Origin: Fibrobacter sp. UBA1765
GTDB taxonomy: Bacteria > Fibrobacterota > Fibrobacteria > Fibrobacterales > Fibrobacteraceae
Direction of reading: 5' to 3'
Assembly: GCA_002314675.1 (NCBI GenBank)
Contig: DCGZ01000003.1
Coordinates: 33,284 to 41,568 of the forward strand
Length of the DNA: 8,285 nucleotides
Positions 1 to 6,652 of the stretch are shown one piece after another; within the stretch, counting starts at the first letter, position 1; every line of letters starts with the position of its first letter. The translations under genes and the position numbers were made by a program. The notes under the pieces are model-generated. The model ran no database searches and was not told where the DNA came from. It saw only the letters and a list, made by a program, of their open reading frames with translations.

Positions 1-169
1 AAATCTTTTCGCAGAAAAGGCCATCGCGTTCCGGCTTAAAGGAACGGTAGTTGATGGTTTCTGGCTTGGTAACTTCACCGAAAGACCAGTGACGGATCAA
101 ATCCGGAGAGGCGAGATTAATGGAAATATCGCCATTGTTTTCAGAGACTTCGAAAGCTTCTTCTGACAT
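1..169 (-). CDS. rpoC: RNA polymerase beta' subunit, N-terminal fragment (cut by window edge)
   Basis: This is the start of the largest RNA polymerase core subunit, which together with beta forms the active-site cleft and clamp. Only 56 codons are in the window; the frame is open to position 1. The fragment begins MSEEAFEV and continues with the family hallmark LASPDLIRHWSFGEVTKPET, then NYRSFKPERDGLFCEKI. That matches the start of beta' just before its N-terminal zinc ribbon. The first 17 residues are acidic and differ from the E. coli leader (MKDLLKFLKA), but from LASPD onward the match is close. The ATG lies one base after the rpoB stop (TAA-T-ATG). A GGAG ribosome binding site at 182..179, inside the last rpoB codons, sits 9 bases upstream. 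This indicates translational coupling with rpoB, as expected for two subunits needed in equal amounts. Confidence 0.97.
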   Translation of the reverse strand, partial: MSEEAFEVSENNGDISINLASPDLIRHWSFGEVTKPETINYRSFKPERDGLFCEKI

Positions 170-170
170 A

Positions 171-3100
171 TTACTTTTCTCCAGTTGTCTTAATATCAAG
201 GCCCAAGGAACGAACTTCGCGAATCATGACGCGGAAGGATTCCGGAGTACCAGGAGCCGGTGTGTTCTTGCCATGAACGATAGCGTCATAAACCTTGGAA
301 CGGCCCATAACGTCATCGGACTTCACAGTCAAAAGTTCCTGCAATGTATATGCAGCGCCGTAAGCTTCAAGAGCCCACACTTCCATTTCACCGAAGCGCT
401 GGCCACCGAACTGGCTCTTACCGCCAAGTGGCTGCTGGGTAACGAGAGCGTAGGAACCGATAGAACGAGCGTGAATCTTGTCGTCTACCAAGTGACCGAG
501 CTTGAGGTAGTACATGTAACCGATGGTGACCGGGTTCAGGAATGCTTCACCGGTACGGCCATCATAGAGCTTTGCCTTACCGATAATGCGGTTGTTTTCC
601 GGATCCATTACATAGTCGACGATCGGGTTCTTCTGGTATGCCTTTTCAAGTTCCTTGGTAATGTCATCGAAAGATGCGCCATCAAATACCGGGGTAGAAA
701 CCTTGAAGCCAAGAGTCTTGGCAGCCCAGCCAAGGTGCACTTCAAGCACCTGACCAACGTTCATACGGGAAGGCACGCCAAGCGGGTTCAAAAGGATCTG
801 GAGAGGACGTCCGTCTTCTGTGAACGGCATGTCTTCAACAGGAACGATCTTGGAAACGACACCCTTGTTACCGTGGCGACCAGCCATCTTGTCACCAATG
901 GAGAGGCAACGCTTCTTGGCAATGTAAACCTTAACGGTCTGGAGCACACCCGGATCAAGTTCGTCACCCTTAGTGACCTTGTCGATTTCCTTTTCCATGG
1001 TGCGTGTAAGGGTATCCAAACGATCGCGAGCAACGAGAACGAGGCTCAAAACCTTTTCCTGGAGCTCATCATCACCCATAACAAACTTGGAAGCCGGGGA
1101 AACGAGAGTTACATCCAGGGATGCAATCATGGACTTGGTGTAAGTAGTACCTTCACGGAACAAAACTTCGTGAGTTTCATTATCAAGAACCTTACCAGCA
1201 GACTTGCCTTCGAGAAGTTCAGAGAGGTAGTTGCGGCAAGAAGCCTTGATATCATCAATTTCGTTCTGGAACTGTTCACGGATTTCGTTGATCTTGTCCT
1301 GATCGAGCAAGGCGCTCTTCTTGTCGGCCTTGTCCTTCTTGGTGAATACGCGTGTTTCAATAACAACGCCCTTCATTCCCGGAGGAGCCTTCAAGGAAGT
1401 ATCGCGAACATCGCCGGCCTTTTCACCGAAGATAGCGCGGAGCAAACGTTCTTCCGGAGTAAGTTCTGTTTCACCCTTCGGGGTTACCTTACCGACAAGA
1501 ATGTCGTCTGCATGGACTTCAGCACCGACGCGGATAATACCGTTTTCATCAAGGTTGCGGAGAGCGTCTTCACCAACGTTCGGAATTTCACGGGTCAATT
1601 CTTCTGGGCCACGCTTAGTGTCGCGAACATCGAGTTCGTATTCTTCAATATGGATAGAAGTGAACGCATCCTTGATAGCAAGTTCTTCAGAAATGATAAC
1701 AGCATCTTCGTAGTTGTAACCATTCCATGGGAGGAAGCCGATCAAAATGTTCTTACCGAGAGCAAGTTCGCCATGGTCGGTAGAAACGCCGTCAGCAAGC
1801 ACGTCGCCAGCACGAACAAACTGTTCAATGTCAACGATCGGCTTCTGGTTAATGCAGGATTCCTGGTTAGAACGTTCAAACTTACGGAGAATGTATTCGT
1901 CAACAGGTTCCTTGCCAAGGAATTCATAATTCTTGCCAAGACCTTCGACAGGCTGGAATTCACCATCAACCATGTCGCCGCGACGAACAACAACGCGAGT
2001 TGCGTCAACAAATGTTACAAGGCCGGAATGCTTAGCGCGAACAACAGCACCGGAGTCAAGGGCTGCACGGCGTTCAAGGCCAGTACCGACAACCGGAGCT
2101 TCTGTGCGGAGCAGCGGAACTGCCTGGCGCTGCATGTTAGAGCCCATCAAAGCACGGTTAGCGTCATCGTGTTCAAGGAACGGGATAAGACCAGCAGAAA
2201 CAGATACAATCTGCTGCGGAGCAACGTCCATCAAGTCAACGCGTTCGGTATCCAGGTCATAAATGGAAATGGAATCCTGACGGAGGCGGTGTGGATATTC
2301 GCTCTTGTCACGAACAATAACGTATTCGTCCTTGAAGCGGTTGTCTTCATCAAGTTCTGTACTTGCCGGAGCAACAACGTAAGCGTCTTCTTCGTCTGCA
2401 GCAAGGAATGTAATGAAGTTAGAAACAACCTGCTGAATTTCATCGGAAGCAAGGACATAGTCAGGCTTGCCAGTGAAATCAAGAACGCGAGAACCATTGC
2501 GAACGTAGAAAACTTCGCCGTCTTCAGACTTGAATTCAAAGACCTTGTTGATAAAGCTGTCGAACAAGTCACGTTGGCATGCATCGAGGTGCATACTAAC
2601 GGAATCTGCTTCATCCAAAGCTAGCACGGCCTGTTCAAACAAGTGCGGTTCATGAACAAAACCCTTGTAAATGCCAAAGTGCCACTTTTCTTCTGGGAAC
2701 TTGACTTCGTTACCCTTGGCATCCTTAAATGGCAAGAGACCGACAATACGATACGGGGTTTCAATAAAGCCAAAGTGGTTGATCACAGCAAATGTTGCAA
2801 GGGAGTTGATCAAACCAATGTTCGGACCTTCCGGAGTTTCAATCGGGCAAAGGCGACCGTAATGTGTATAGTGCACGTCACGAACTTCGAAGCCTGCGCG
2901 GTCACGGGAAAGGCCACCAGGACCAAGAGCAGAAAGACGACGCTTATGGGCAAGGCCTGCAAGCGGGTTCATCTGGTCCATGAACTGGGAAAGCTGGCTA
3001 GAACCGAAGAAAGACTGGACAACGGTGCTTACCATGCGAGTATTGAACAATTCACGCGGGGTAAGGTTTTCATCTTCGTTCTTAAGGGAAAGGTGTTCAA

Positions 3101-4403
3101 CGATAACACGCTGCATTCTGGACAAGCCAACAGAAAGCTGGTTTGCAAGCAATTCACCAACAGAACGGATACGACGGTTGCCAAGGTGGTCAATATCGTC
3201 AAGTGCATAACCATCTGCACCGTTGTAGAGACCAACTATATAATCGATAATAGCAAGGAAGTCAGCCTTGGTCATTGTCATTGTGTCAAGACGCGGCTTT
3301 TCCAAGCTCAATTCCTTAACGCGTTCTTCGAATGCAGAGGTAAAGACCTTCTGGTTCAAGCGATAACGGCCAACATCGCCAAGTTCATACTTGCGTGGGT
3401 CGGTAAGGAACAATGCGTTAAAGTAAGTTTCAGCAGTACTCATGTTCGGTGCATCTTCCTGGGAAGCATGCATCGTAGAGTAAATCAAATTCAAAGCTTC
3501 TTCACGAGTCTTATACTTGTCAGCACTCAAGGTGTTGTGGATAAGAGCGTGGTTTTCAGTATCGTTCTTAGAAAGGAATACAAGTTCCTTGACCTGGCTA
3601 CCGATACGTTCAATTGCCTTGTCATCGATAATGGAGTTTGCAGCTACAATAATATCGCCATTGTCTTCATCAATGACATCCTTAGCTACAACACGGCCCA
3701 TGTAATTGGCAATATCATTTTCGGCCAGGTTGACAGTTTCGAAATCCTTATAGAACAAAGCAAGGATTTCTTCGTTGGTTTCGAAACCGATGCAGCGAAG
3801 CATTGCTGTTGCCGGCATCTTTTTCTTACGGTCGATGATGAGGTAGAGCATGTCACCATCGGTATTGAATTCAACCCATGCGCCACGATGTGGAATAACA
3901 CGGCTCTTAAAGTCAGAGCGGCCATTTGGCTGAATTTCTTCATCAAAGCTTACACCAGGGGAACGGTGCAACTGGGATACAACAACGCGTTCGGCGCCGT
4001 TAATAATGAACGAGCCATCCTCGGTCATAAGCGGCAAGTCACAAATACGAACTTCGTTCTTGATTTCTTCCTTGAGCTTACGTTCTTCGCCATCTTCTTC
4101 AAAGACCTGCAAAGTCAAGTTTGCCCAAAGGTCAACGGAATAGGTCAAACCCCTTTCACGGCATTCAGAAATGCTGTATTTTGGAATACCAAGGAAGTAG
4201 CCCTCATACTTCAATACGTTAAGGCCCTTGGAATCCGACATCGGGAACTTATCTCTGAAGACACGTTCAAGACCCGCATTCAATCTCTTTTCACGAGGAA
4301 TGTTTACCTGCAGGAATTGATCGTAAGACGCCTTCTGAACCTCTACCAAATATGGGAGTTCTAGTACGAACTTATTTGAGGAGTAACTCTTTCGCTCCGT
4401 CAT
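171..4403 (-). CDS. rpoB: DNA-directed RNA polymerase subunit beta, 1410 residues
   Basis: Catalytic core subunit of RNA polymerase, acting with alpha2 and beta'. Visible landmarks: the lobe motif FIINGAERVVVSQLHRSPG (132-150), DDIDHLGNRRIRSVGE (402-417), the rifampicin-pocket core around SSQLSQFMDQ (468-477) and HKRRLSALGPGG (486-497), ETPEGPNIGLIN (522-533), acidic pair E899/D900 in GYNYEDA, active-site lysines K1172 and K1180 in GDKMAGRHGNKG, H1304 in GHLVDDKIHARS, and the C-terminal block GGQRFGEMEVWALEAYGAAY. The protein is longer than E. coli beta (1342), mainly through about 100 extra residues near 558-658. A helical, charged insert at about 1020-1148 corresponds to the E. coli lineage insert after DTSL. 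I chose the ATG at 4403 (MTERKSYS), which has GAGGT 7 bases upstream. An in-frame ATG at 4457 adds 18 residues without family similarity and lies in the loop of a hairpin. Confidence 0.98.
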   Translation of the reverse strand: MTERKSYSSNKFVLELPYLVEVQKASYDQFLQVNIPREKRLNAGLERVFRDKFPMSDSKGLNVLKYEGYFLGIPKYSISECRERGLTYSVDLWANLTLQVFEEDGEERKLKEEIKNEVRICDLPLMTEDGSFIINGAERVVVSQLHRSPGVSFDEEIQPNGRSDFKSRVIPHRGAWVEFNTDGDMLYLIIDRKKKMPATAMLRCIGFETNEEILALFYKDFETVNLAENDIANYMGRVVAKDVIDEDNGDIIVAANSIIDDKAIERIGSQVKELVFLSKNDTENHALIHNTLSADKYKTREEALNLIYSTMHASQEDAPNMSTAETYFNALFLTDPRKYELGDVGRYRLNQKVFTSAFEERVKELSLEKPRLDTMTMTKADFLAIIDYIVGLYNGADGYALDDIDHLGNRRIRSVGELLANQLSVGLSRMQRVIVEHLSLKNEDENLTPRELFNTRMVSTVVQSFFGSSQLSQFMDQMNPLAGLAHKRRLSALGPGGLSRDRAGFEVRDVHYTHYGRLCPIETPEGPNIGLINSLATFAVINHFGFIETPYRIVGLLPFKDAKGNEVKFPEEKWHFGIYKGFVHEPHLFEQAVLALDEADSVSMHLDACQRDLFDSFINKVFEFKSEDGEVFYVRNGSRVLDFTGKPDYVLASDEIQQVVSNFITFLAADEEDAYVVAPASTELDEDNRFKDEYVIVRDKSEYPHRLRQDSISIYDLDTERVDLMDVAPQQIVSVSAGLIPFLEHDDANRALMGSNMQRQAVPLLRTEAPVVGTGLERRAALDSGAVVRAKHSGLVTFVDATRVVVRRGDMVDGEFQPVEGLGKNYEFLGKEPVDEYILRKFERSNQESCINQKPIVDIEQFVRAGDVLADGVSTDHGELALGKNILIGFLPWNGYNYEDAVIISEELAIKDAFTSIHIEEYELDVRDTKRGPEELTREIPNVGEDALRNLDENGIIRVGAEVHADDILVGKVTPKGETELTPEERLLRAIFGEKAGDVRDTSLKAPPGMKGVVIETRVFTKKDKADKKSALLDQDKINEIREQFQNEIDDIKASCRNYLSELLEGKSAGKVLDNETHEVLFREGTTYTKSMIASLDVTLVSPASKFVMGDDELQEKVLSLVLVARDRLDTLTRTMEKEIDKVTKGDELDPGVLQTVKVYIAKKRCLSIGDKMAGRHGNKGVVSKIVPVEDMPFTEDGRPLQILLNPLGVPSRMNVGQVLEVHLGWAAKTLGFKVSTPVFDGASFDDITKELEKAYQKNPIVDYVMDPENNRIIGKAKLYDGRTGEAFLNPVTIGYMYYLKLGHLVDDKIHARSIGSYALVTQQPLGGKSQFGGQRFGEMEVWALEAYGAAYTLQELLTVKSDDVMGRSKVYDAIVHGKNTPAPGTPESFRVMIREVRSLGLDIKTTGEK

Positions 4404-4410
4404 TGGGGAT

Positions 4411-4415
4411 ACCTC
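4411..4415 (-). promoter_or_regulatory. ribosome binding site (GAGGT) fixing the rpoB start
   Basis: GAGGT lies 7 bases before the rpoB ATG at 4403 and decides between this start and the in-frame ATG at 4457. It is flanked by a 4-base inverted repeat (GGAT at 4419..4416 and ATCC at 4410..4407), so the site would be displayed in the 5-base loop of a very small hairpin. The stem is too short to count as regulatory by itself. Confidence 0.8.
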
Positions 4416-4442
4416 ATCCGAAAAATTCAAAATAAGAGAAAC

Positions 4443-4475
4443 ACCAATAGCCCGCATCGTGTGCAGGCTATTGGT
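4443..4475 (-). promoter_or_regulatory. hairpin in the rplL-rpoB spacer; possible attenuator or RNA-processing site
   Basis: A perfect 10-base inverted repeat, ACCAATAGCC at 4475..4466 and GGCTATTGGT at 4452..4443, encloses 13 bases. A further short GCA/TGC helix can form inside after one mismatch. In the RNA it is followed by a moderately U-rich stretch (GUUUCUCUUAUUUUG), not an uninterrupted U tract, so strong intrinsic termination is unlikely. In E. coli the same interval holds a partial terminator and an RNase III site, which lower rpoBC relative to rplL. The position and stem suggest a similar job here. Structure is seen directly; function is inferred. Confidence 0.6.
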
Positions 4476-4486
4476 TGGTATTGAAT

Positions 4487-4505
4487 TAATGAACCGAATT
4501 CATTA
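4487..4505 (-). promoter_or_regulatory. second small hairpin spanning the rplL stop codon
   Basis: TAATGAA (4505..4499) and TTCATTA (4493..4487) form a perfect 7-base stem around a 5-base loop (TTCGG in transcript sense). The stem is AT-rich and contains the rplL stop codon and the TGA that directly follows it (tandem TAA TGA). It lies 11 bases upstream of the stronger hairpin at 4443-4475, so the spacer could fold as two stem-loops in a row. It may protect the rplL 3' end after processing, but it is weak and ribosomes would melt it during rplL termination. Confidence 0.4.
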
Positions 4506-4874
4506 CTTCAGAGCAACCTTTGCTCCGAGATCTTCCAATTCCTTCTTAAGCTTTTCAGCGTCAGCCTTCGGCATTGCTTCCTTAACAACGCTGTTAGCCT
4601 TTTCAACGAGGTCCTTAGCTTCCTTCAAGCCGAGGCCAGTGATTGCGCGAACTGCCTTAAGAACGTCCATCTTCTTAGCACCGCATTCAACGAGGATTAC
4701 GTCGAATTCAGTCTTTTCTTCAGCAGCTTCAGCAGCACCTGCAGCAGCAGCGACAACTACGCCACCTGCAGCTTCAATGCCGTGAGTTTCCTTAAGATAG
4801 TCAGCCAATTGCTTAGCTTCAAGAAGGGTAAGAGCAACGATTTGATCGCCCAAAGCCTTGATATCTGTTGCCAT
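4503..4874 (-). CDS. rplL: 50S ribosomal protein L7/L12
   Basis: The multi-copy stalk protein of the large subunit, which recruits and activates EF-Tu, EF-G, IF2 and release factors. At 123 residues it has the usual length and architecture. The N-terminal dimerisation and L10-binding region is at about 1-34. A flexible Ala/Gly/Val-rich hinge follows at about 35-53 (GGVVVAAAAGAAEAAEEK). The globular C-terminal domain, about 54-123, has the signature GLGLKEAKDLVEKA (80-93), which contacts factors. Cys64 sits in the first strand of that domain (ILVECGAKK), where E. coli has alanine. The ATG at 4874 has GGAG 9 bases upstream. The stop is doubled in frame (TAA TGA). The 48-base spacer from rplJ shows no structure I can support. 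L7/L12 is needed at about four or more copies per ribosome, so separate strong initiation is expected. Confidence 0.98.
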   Translation of the reverse strand: MATDIKALGDQIVALTLLEAKQLADYLKETHGIEAAGGVVVAAAAGAAEAAEEKTEFDVILVECGAKKMDVLKAVRAITGLGLKEAKDLVEKANSVVKEAMPKADAEKLKKELEDLGAKVALK

Positions 4875-4922
4875 GATGTGTTTCTCCGATTATTCCGTGT
4901 TAAAATTGTTTGTGGTTTGTTG

Positions 4923-5456
4923 TTAGGCTTCTGGAGCAGCTTCTGGTGCTGCTTCGCCCGATTCTTTTTCCAACTTTTCTTGGAGTGCCTTGACTTGACC
5001 AGCAATAGTGCGGCCCGGTCCGAGAATGATAGCAACAACCTGTGCGATCATACCCTTGCGATCCGGGATCTTTGCAAGGTCAACAATCTTAGAGCCTGGC
5101 ATAACTTCGCCATCAACAAAAAGGCTCTTTGCAACCAAGATATCCGGGTTTGCCTTGTGGAATGCTTCAATTTCGCGAGCTGGGGCCAGCGGATCATCGC
5201 TAAAGCCAACCATGATCGAAGTTGCACCCTTGAGAGCGTCATCCAAGCCCTTGATTTCGAGCTTTTCAAGAACGCGTTTCAAAAGAGTGTTCTTCACAGC
5301 GCGGTACTTAACACCCTTAGCCTTCAAAGAACGGCGGAAAGCGTTATCCTTTTCAACTGTGACACCTTCGAAGTTCACCAAATAGACAGCAGCAGCGCCA
5401 TTGAAAGATTCAACGATGGATTCCACAGTCTGCTTCTTTAATTCTACAGCTTTCAT
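4923..5456 (-). CDS. rplJ: 50S ribosomal protein L10
   Basis: L10 anchors the L7/L12 dimers to the 23S rRNA at the GTPase-associated centre. The 177 residues include the family core VYLVNFEGVTVEKDNAFRRS (24-43) and the RNA-binding segment GVKYRAVKNTLLKR (48-61). A C-terminal helix at about 133-165 (KGMIAQVVAIILGPGRTIAG onward) carries the L12-binding sites. The tail ends in an Ala/Glu/Pro repeat (EAAPEAAPEA), making it a little longer than E. coli L10 (165). The ATG at 5456 has GGAG 6 bases upstream at 5466..5463. The first G of that site is the last base of the rplA TAG stop. Only 9 bases separate the two genes, so rplJ is probably coupled to rplA translation. There is no room in the spacer for the long folded rplJ leader that L10 represses in E. 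coli. Confidence 0.98.
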   Translation of the reverse strand: MKAVELKKQTVESIVESFNGAAAVYLVNFEGVTVEKDNAFRRSLKAKGVKYRAVKNTLLKRVLEKLEIKGLDDALKGATSIMVGFSDDPLAPAREIEAFHKANPDILVAKSLFVDGEVMPGSKIVDLAKIPDRKGMIAQVVAIILGPGRTIAGQVKALQEKLEKESGEAAPEAAPEA

Positions 5457-5465
5457 TGTGTACTC

Positions 5466-6152
5466 CTATCGTGTGATACTCATATCAAGTTTGATGCTCG
5501 GGGTCATTGTAGCAGTTACAGAAAGGGACTTGATATAAGTACCCTTAGAGGTCTGCGGCTTTGCCTTAACAACGGAGTCGATAAGAGCCTTGGCATTTTC
5601 AACCAACTGATCGACTGTGAAGGAAAGCTTGCCTACTGGAGCATGCACGTTAGCGCCCTTGTCCACGCGGTACTGGATCTTACCAGCCTTGAGTTCCTTA
5701 ACTGTCTGTGCAACGTTGATTGTCACAGTGCCAGCCTTTGGAGAAGGCATAAGACCACGAGGGCCGAGAACCTTAGCAACCTTACTAATCACAGGCATCA
5801 TGTCTGGAGTAGCAACGACTGCGTCGAATTCGAGCCAACCGCCCTGGATTTTCTGAACCAAGTCATCGCCACCTGCGTAATCAGCGCCTGCGTTCTTTGC
5901 AACTTCAAGGTTATTATCCTTGCAGAATACAAGTACGCGAACCTGACGACCGGTGCCATGTGGAAGCACTACAGTGCCACGAACCACTTGGTCGGAATGT
6001 TTTGGGTCCACACCGAGATTGAAGTGTACTTCGACAGTTTGGTCGAACTTCACCTCGGACTTTTTCAAAATCTGAAGTGCGTCAGCAAGACCATACACCT
6101 GGGTGCGATCGTATGCTTCAGCAATCTTCTTGTATTTCTTTCCTCTGAACAT
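5466..6152 (-). CDS. rplA: 50S ribosomal protein L1
   Basis: L1 binds 23S rRNA helices 76-78 and forms the mobile stalk that releases deacylated tRNA from the E site. In many bacteria it also represses its own mRNA. The 228 residues match the family along their length: NLGVDPKHSDQVVRG (45-59), VVLPHGTGRQVRVLVF (61-76), and the signature VLGPRGLMPSPKAGTVT (128-144), with Ser where E. coli has Asn in GLMPNPK. YIKSLSVTATM (206-216) follows near the end. The C-terminus is a few residues shorter than in E. coli (234). The start at 6152 (MFRGKKYKKI) has AGGA about 7 bases upstream. It lies 42 bases after rplK, in the usual rplKA pair. The stop is TAG, unlike the TAA of its neighbours, and overlaps the rplJ ribosome binding site. 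Confidence 0.98.
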   Translation of the reverse strand: MFRGKKYKKIAEAYDRTQVYGLADALQILKKSEVKFDQTVEVHFNLGVDPKHSDQVVRGTVVLPHGTGRQVRVLVFCKDNNLEVAKNAGADYAGGDDLVQKIQGGWLEFDAVVATPDMMPVISKVAKVLGPRGLMPSPKAGTVTINVAQTVKELKAGKIQYRVDKGANVHAPVGKLSFTVDQLVENAKALIDSVVKAKPQTSKGTYIKSLSVTATMTPSIKLDMSITR

Positions 6153-6194
6153 GAAATTTTCCTGTCAGATACGTAACGGTGATTTACCTGCCTC

Positions 6195-6620
6195 TTAGTC
6201 CACTACATCAACGCCCATAGAACGAGCAGTGCCCGCAACCATGCGCATAGCGGCTTCGAGGTCGATTGTATTCAGGTCCGGCATCTTCTTTTCAGCGATT
6301 TCCTTGACCTGAGCCTTCGTGATCTTACCAACCTTCTTACGGTTTGGCTGACCAGAAGCTGTTTCAAGACCAACAGCCTTCTTAATAAGAACGGCTACTG
6401 GCGGAACTTTTGTAATAAATGTAAAGCTCTTATCAGCATAGACTGTGATAACAACTGGAATAATCATTCCCTTTGCATCTTGAGTCTTTGCATTAAATTG
6501 CTTACAGAACTCCATAATGTTCACACCCTTTTGACCAAGGGCTGGACCTACCGGAGGAGCTGGGTTAGCAGAACCACCAGGAATTTGGAGCTTAATGTAA
6601 CCTGTAATTTTCTTAGCCAC
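6195..6620 (-). CDS. rplK: 50S ribosomal protein L11 (GTG start)
   Basis: L11 binds the 23S rRNA GTPase-associated centre at the stalk base. It takes part in factor-dependent GTP hydrolysis and in RelA activation, and it is the thiostrepton contact protein. The 141 residues align end to end with E. coli L11. The N-terminal domain has the proline-rich segment NPAPPVGPALGQKGVNIMEF (19-38), where P23 and P26 correspond to thiostrepton-contact prolines. VITVYADKSFTFIT lies at 57-70. The C-terminal RNA-binding domain includes KVGKITKAQVKEIAEKK (96-112) and GTARSMG (130-136). The initiation codon is GTG at 6620..6618, the only non-ATG start in the window. It is supported by GGAG 7 bases upstream (6631..6628), by the exact MAKK-type N-terminus, and by in-frame stops just upstream. 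Confidence 0.98.
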   Translation of the reverse strand: MAKKITGYIKLQIPGGSANPAPPVGPALGQKGVNIMEFCKQFNAKTQDAKGMIIPVVITVYADKSFTFITKVPPVAVLIKKAVGLETASGQPNRKKVGKITKAQVKEIAEKKMPDLNTIDLEAAMRMVAGTARSMGVDVVD

Positions 6621-6634
6621 TGTTTATCTCCGTT

Positions 6635-6652
6635 TCAAAGACCTTACTATTA
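6635..6652 (-). other. cluster of in-frame stop codons after nusG
   Basis: The nusG frame ends with three consecutive stops, TAA (6652..6650), TAG (6649..6647) and TAA (6646..6644). Two codons later comes a fourth in-frame stop, TGA (6637..6635). The whole nusG-rplK spacer is only 29 bases, so these stops occupy most of it before the rplK ribosome binding site. This would block readthrough into the rplK initiation region. It may also be chance in a short AT-rich spacer. Confidence 0.7.

Noticed and set aside
120..4364. Two very long open frames on the plus strand opposite rpoB (834 and 573 codons), almost end to end.
   Set aside because: They are exactly in codon register with rpoB, where a plus-strand stop needs a TTA, CTA or TCA codon in rpoB. 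This highly expressed gene rarely uses those codons, so the opposite frame stays open by codon bias. The translations resemble no family and no ribosome binding site supports them. The break near 2622 lies opposite a CTA leucine codon.
4404..4457. An 18-residue N-terminal extension of RpoB from the in-frame ATG at 4457.
   Set aside because: The extension has no similarity to RpoB starts, its ATG lies in a hairpin loop, and a good GAGGT site stands at the right distance from the ATG at 4403.
4443..4475. Reading the rplL-rpoB hairpin as a strong intrinsic terminator ending the operon.
   Set aside because: The U-rich stretch after the stem is interrupted and rpoB-rpoC follow at once without a recognisable new promoter, so full termination is unlikely. 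A partial attenuator or processing site is the stronger reading.
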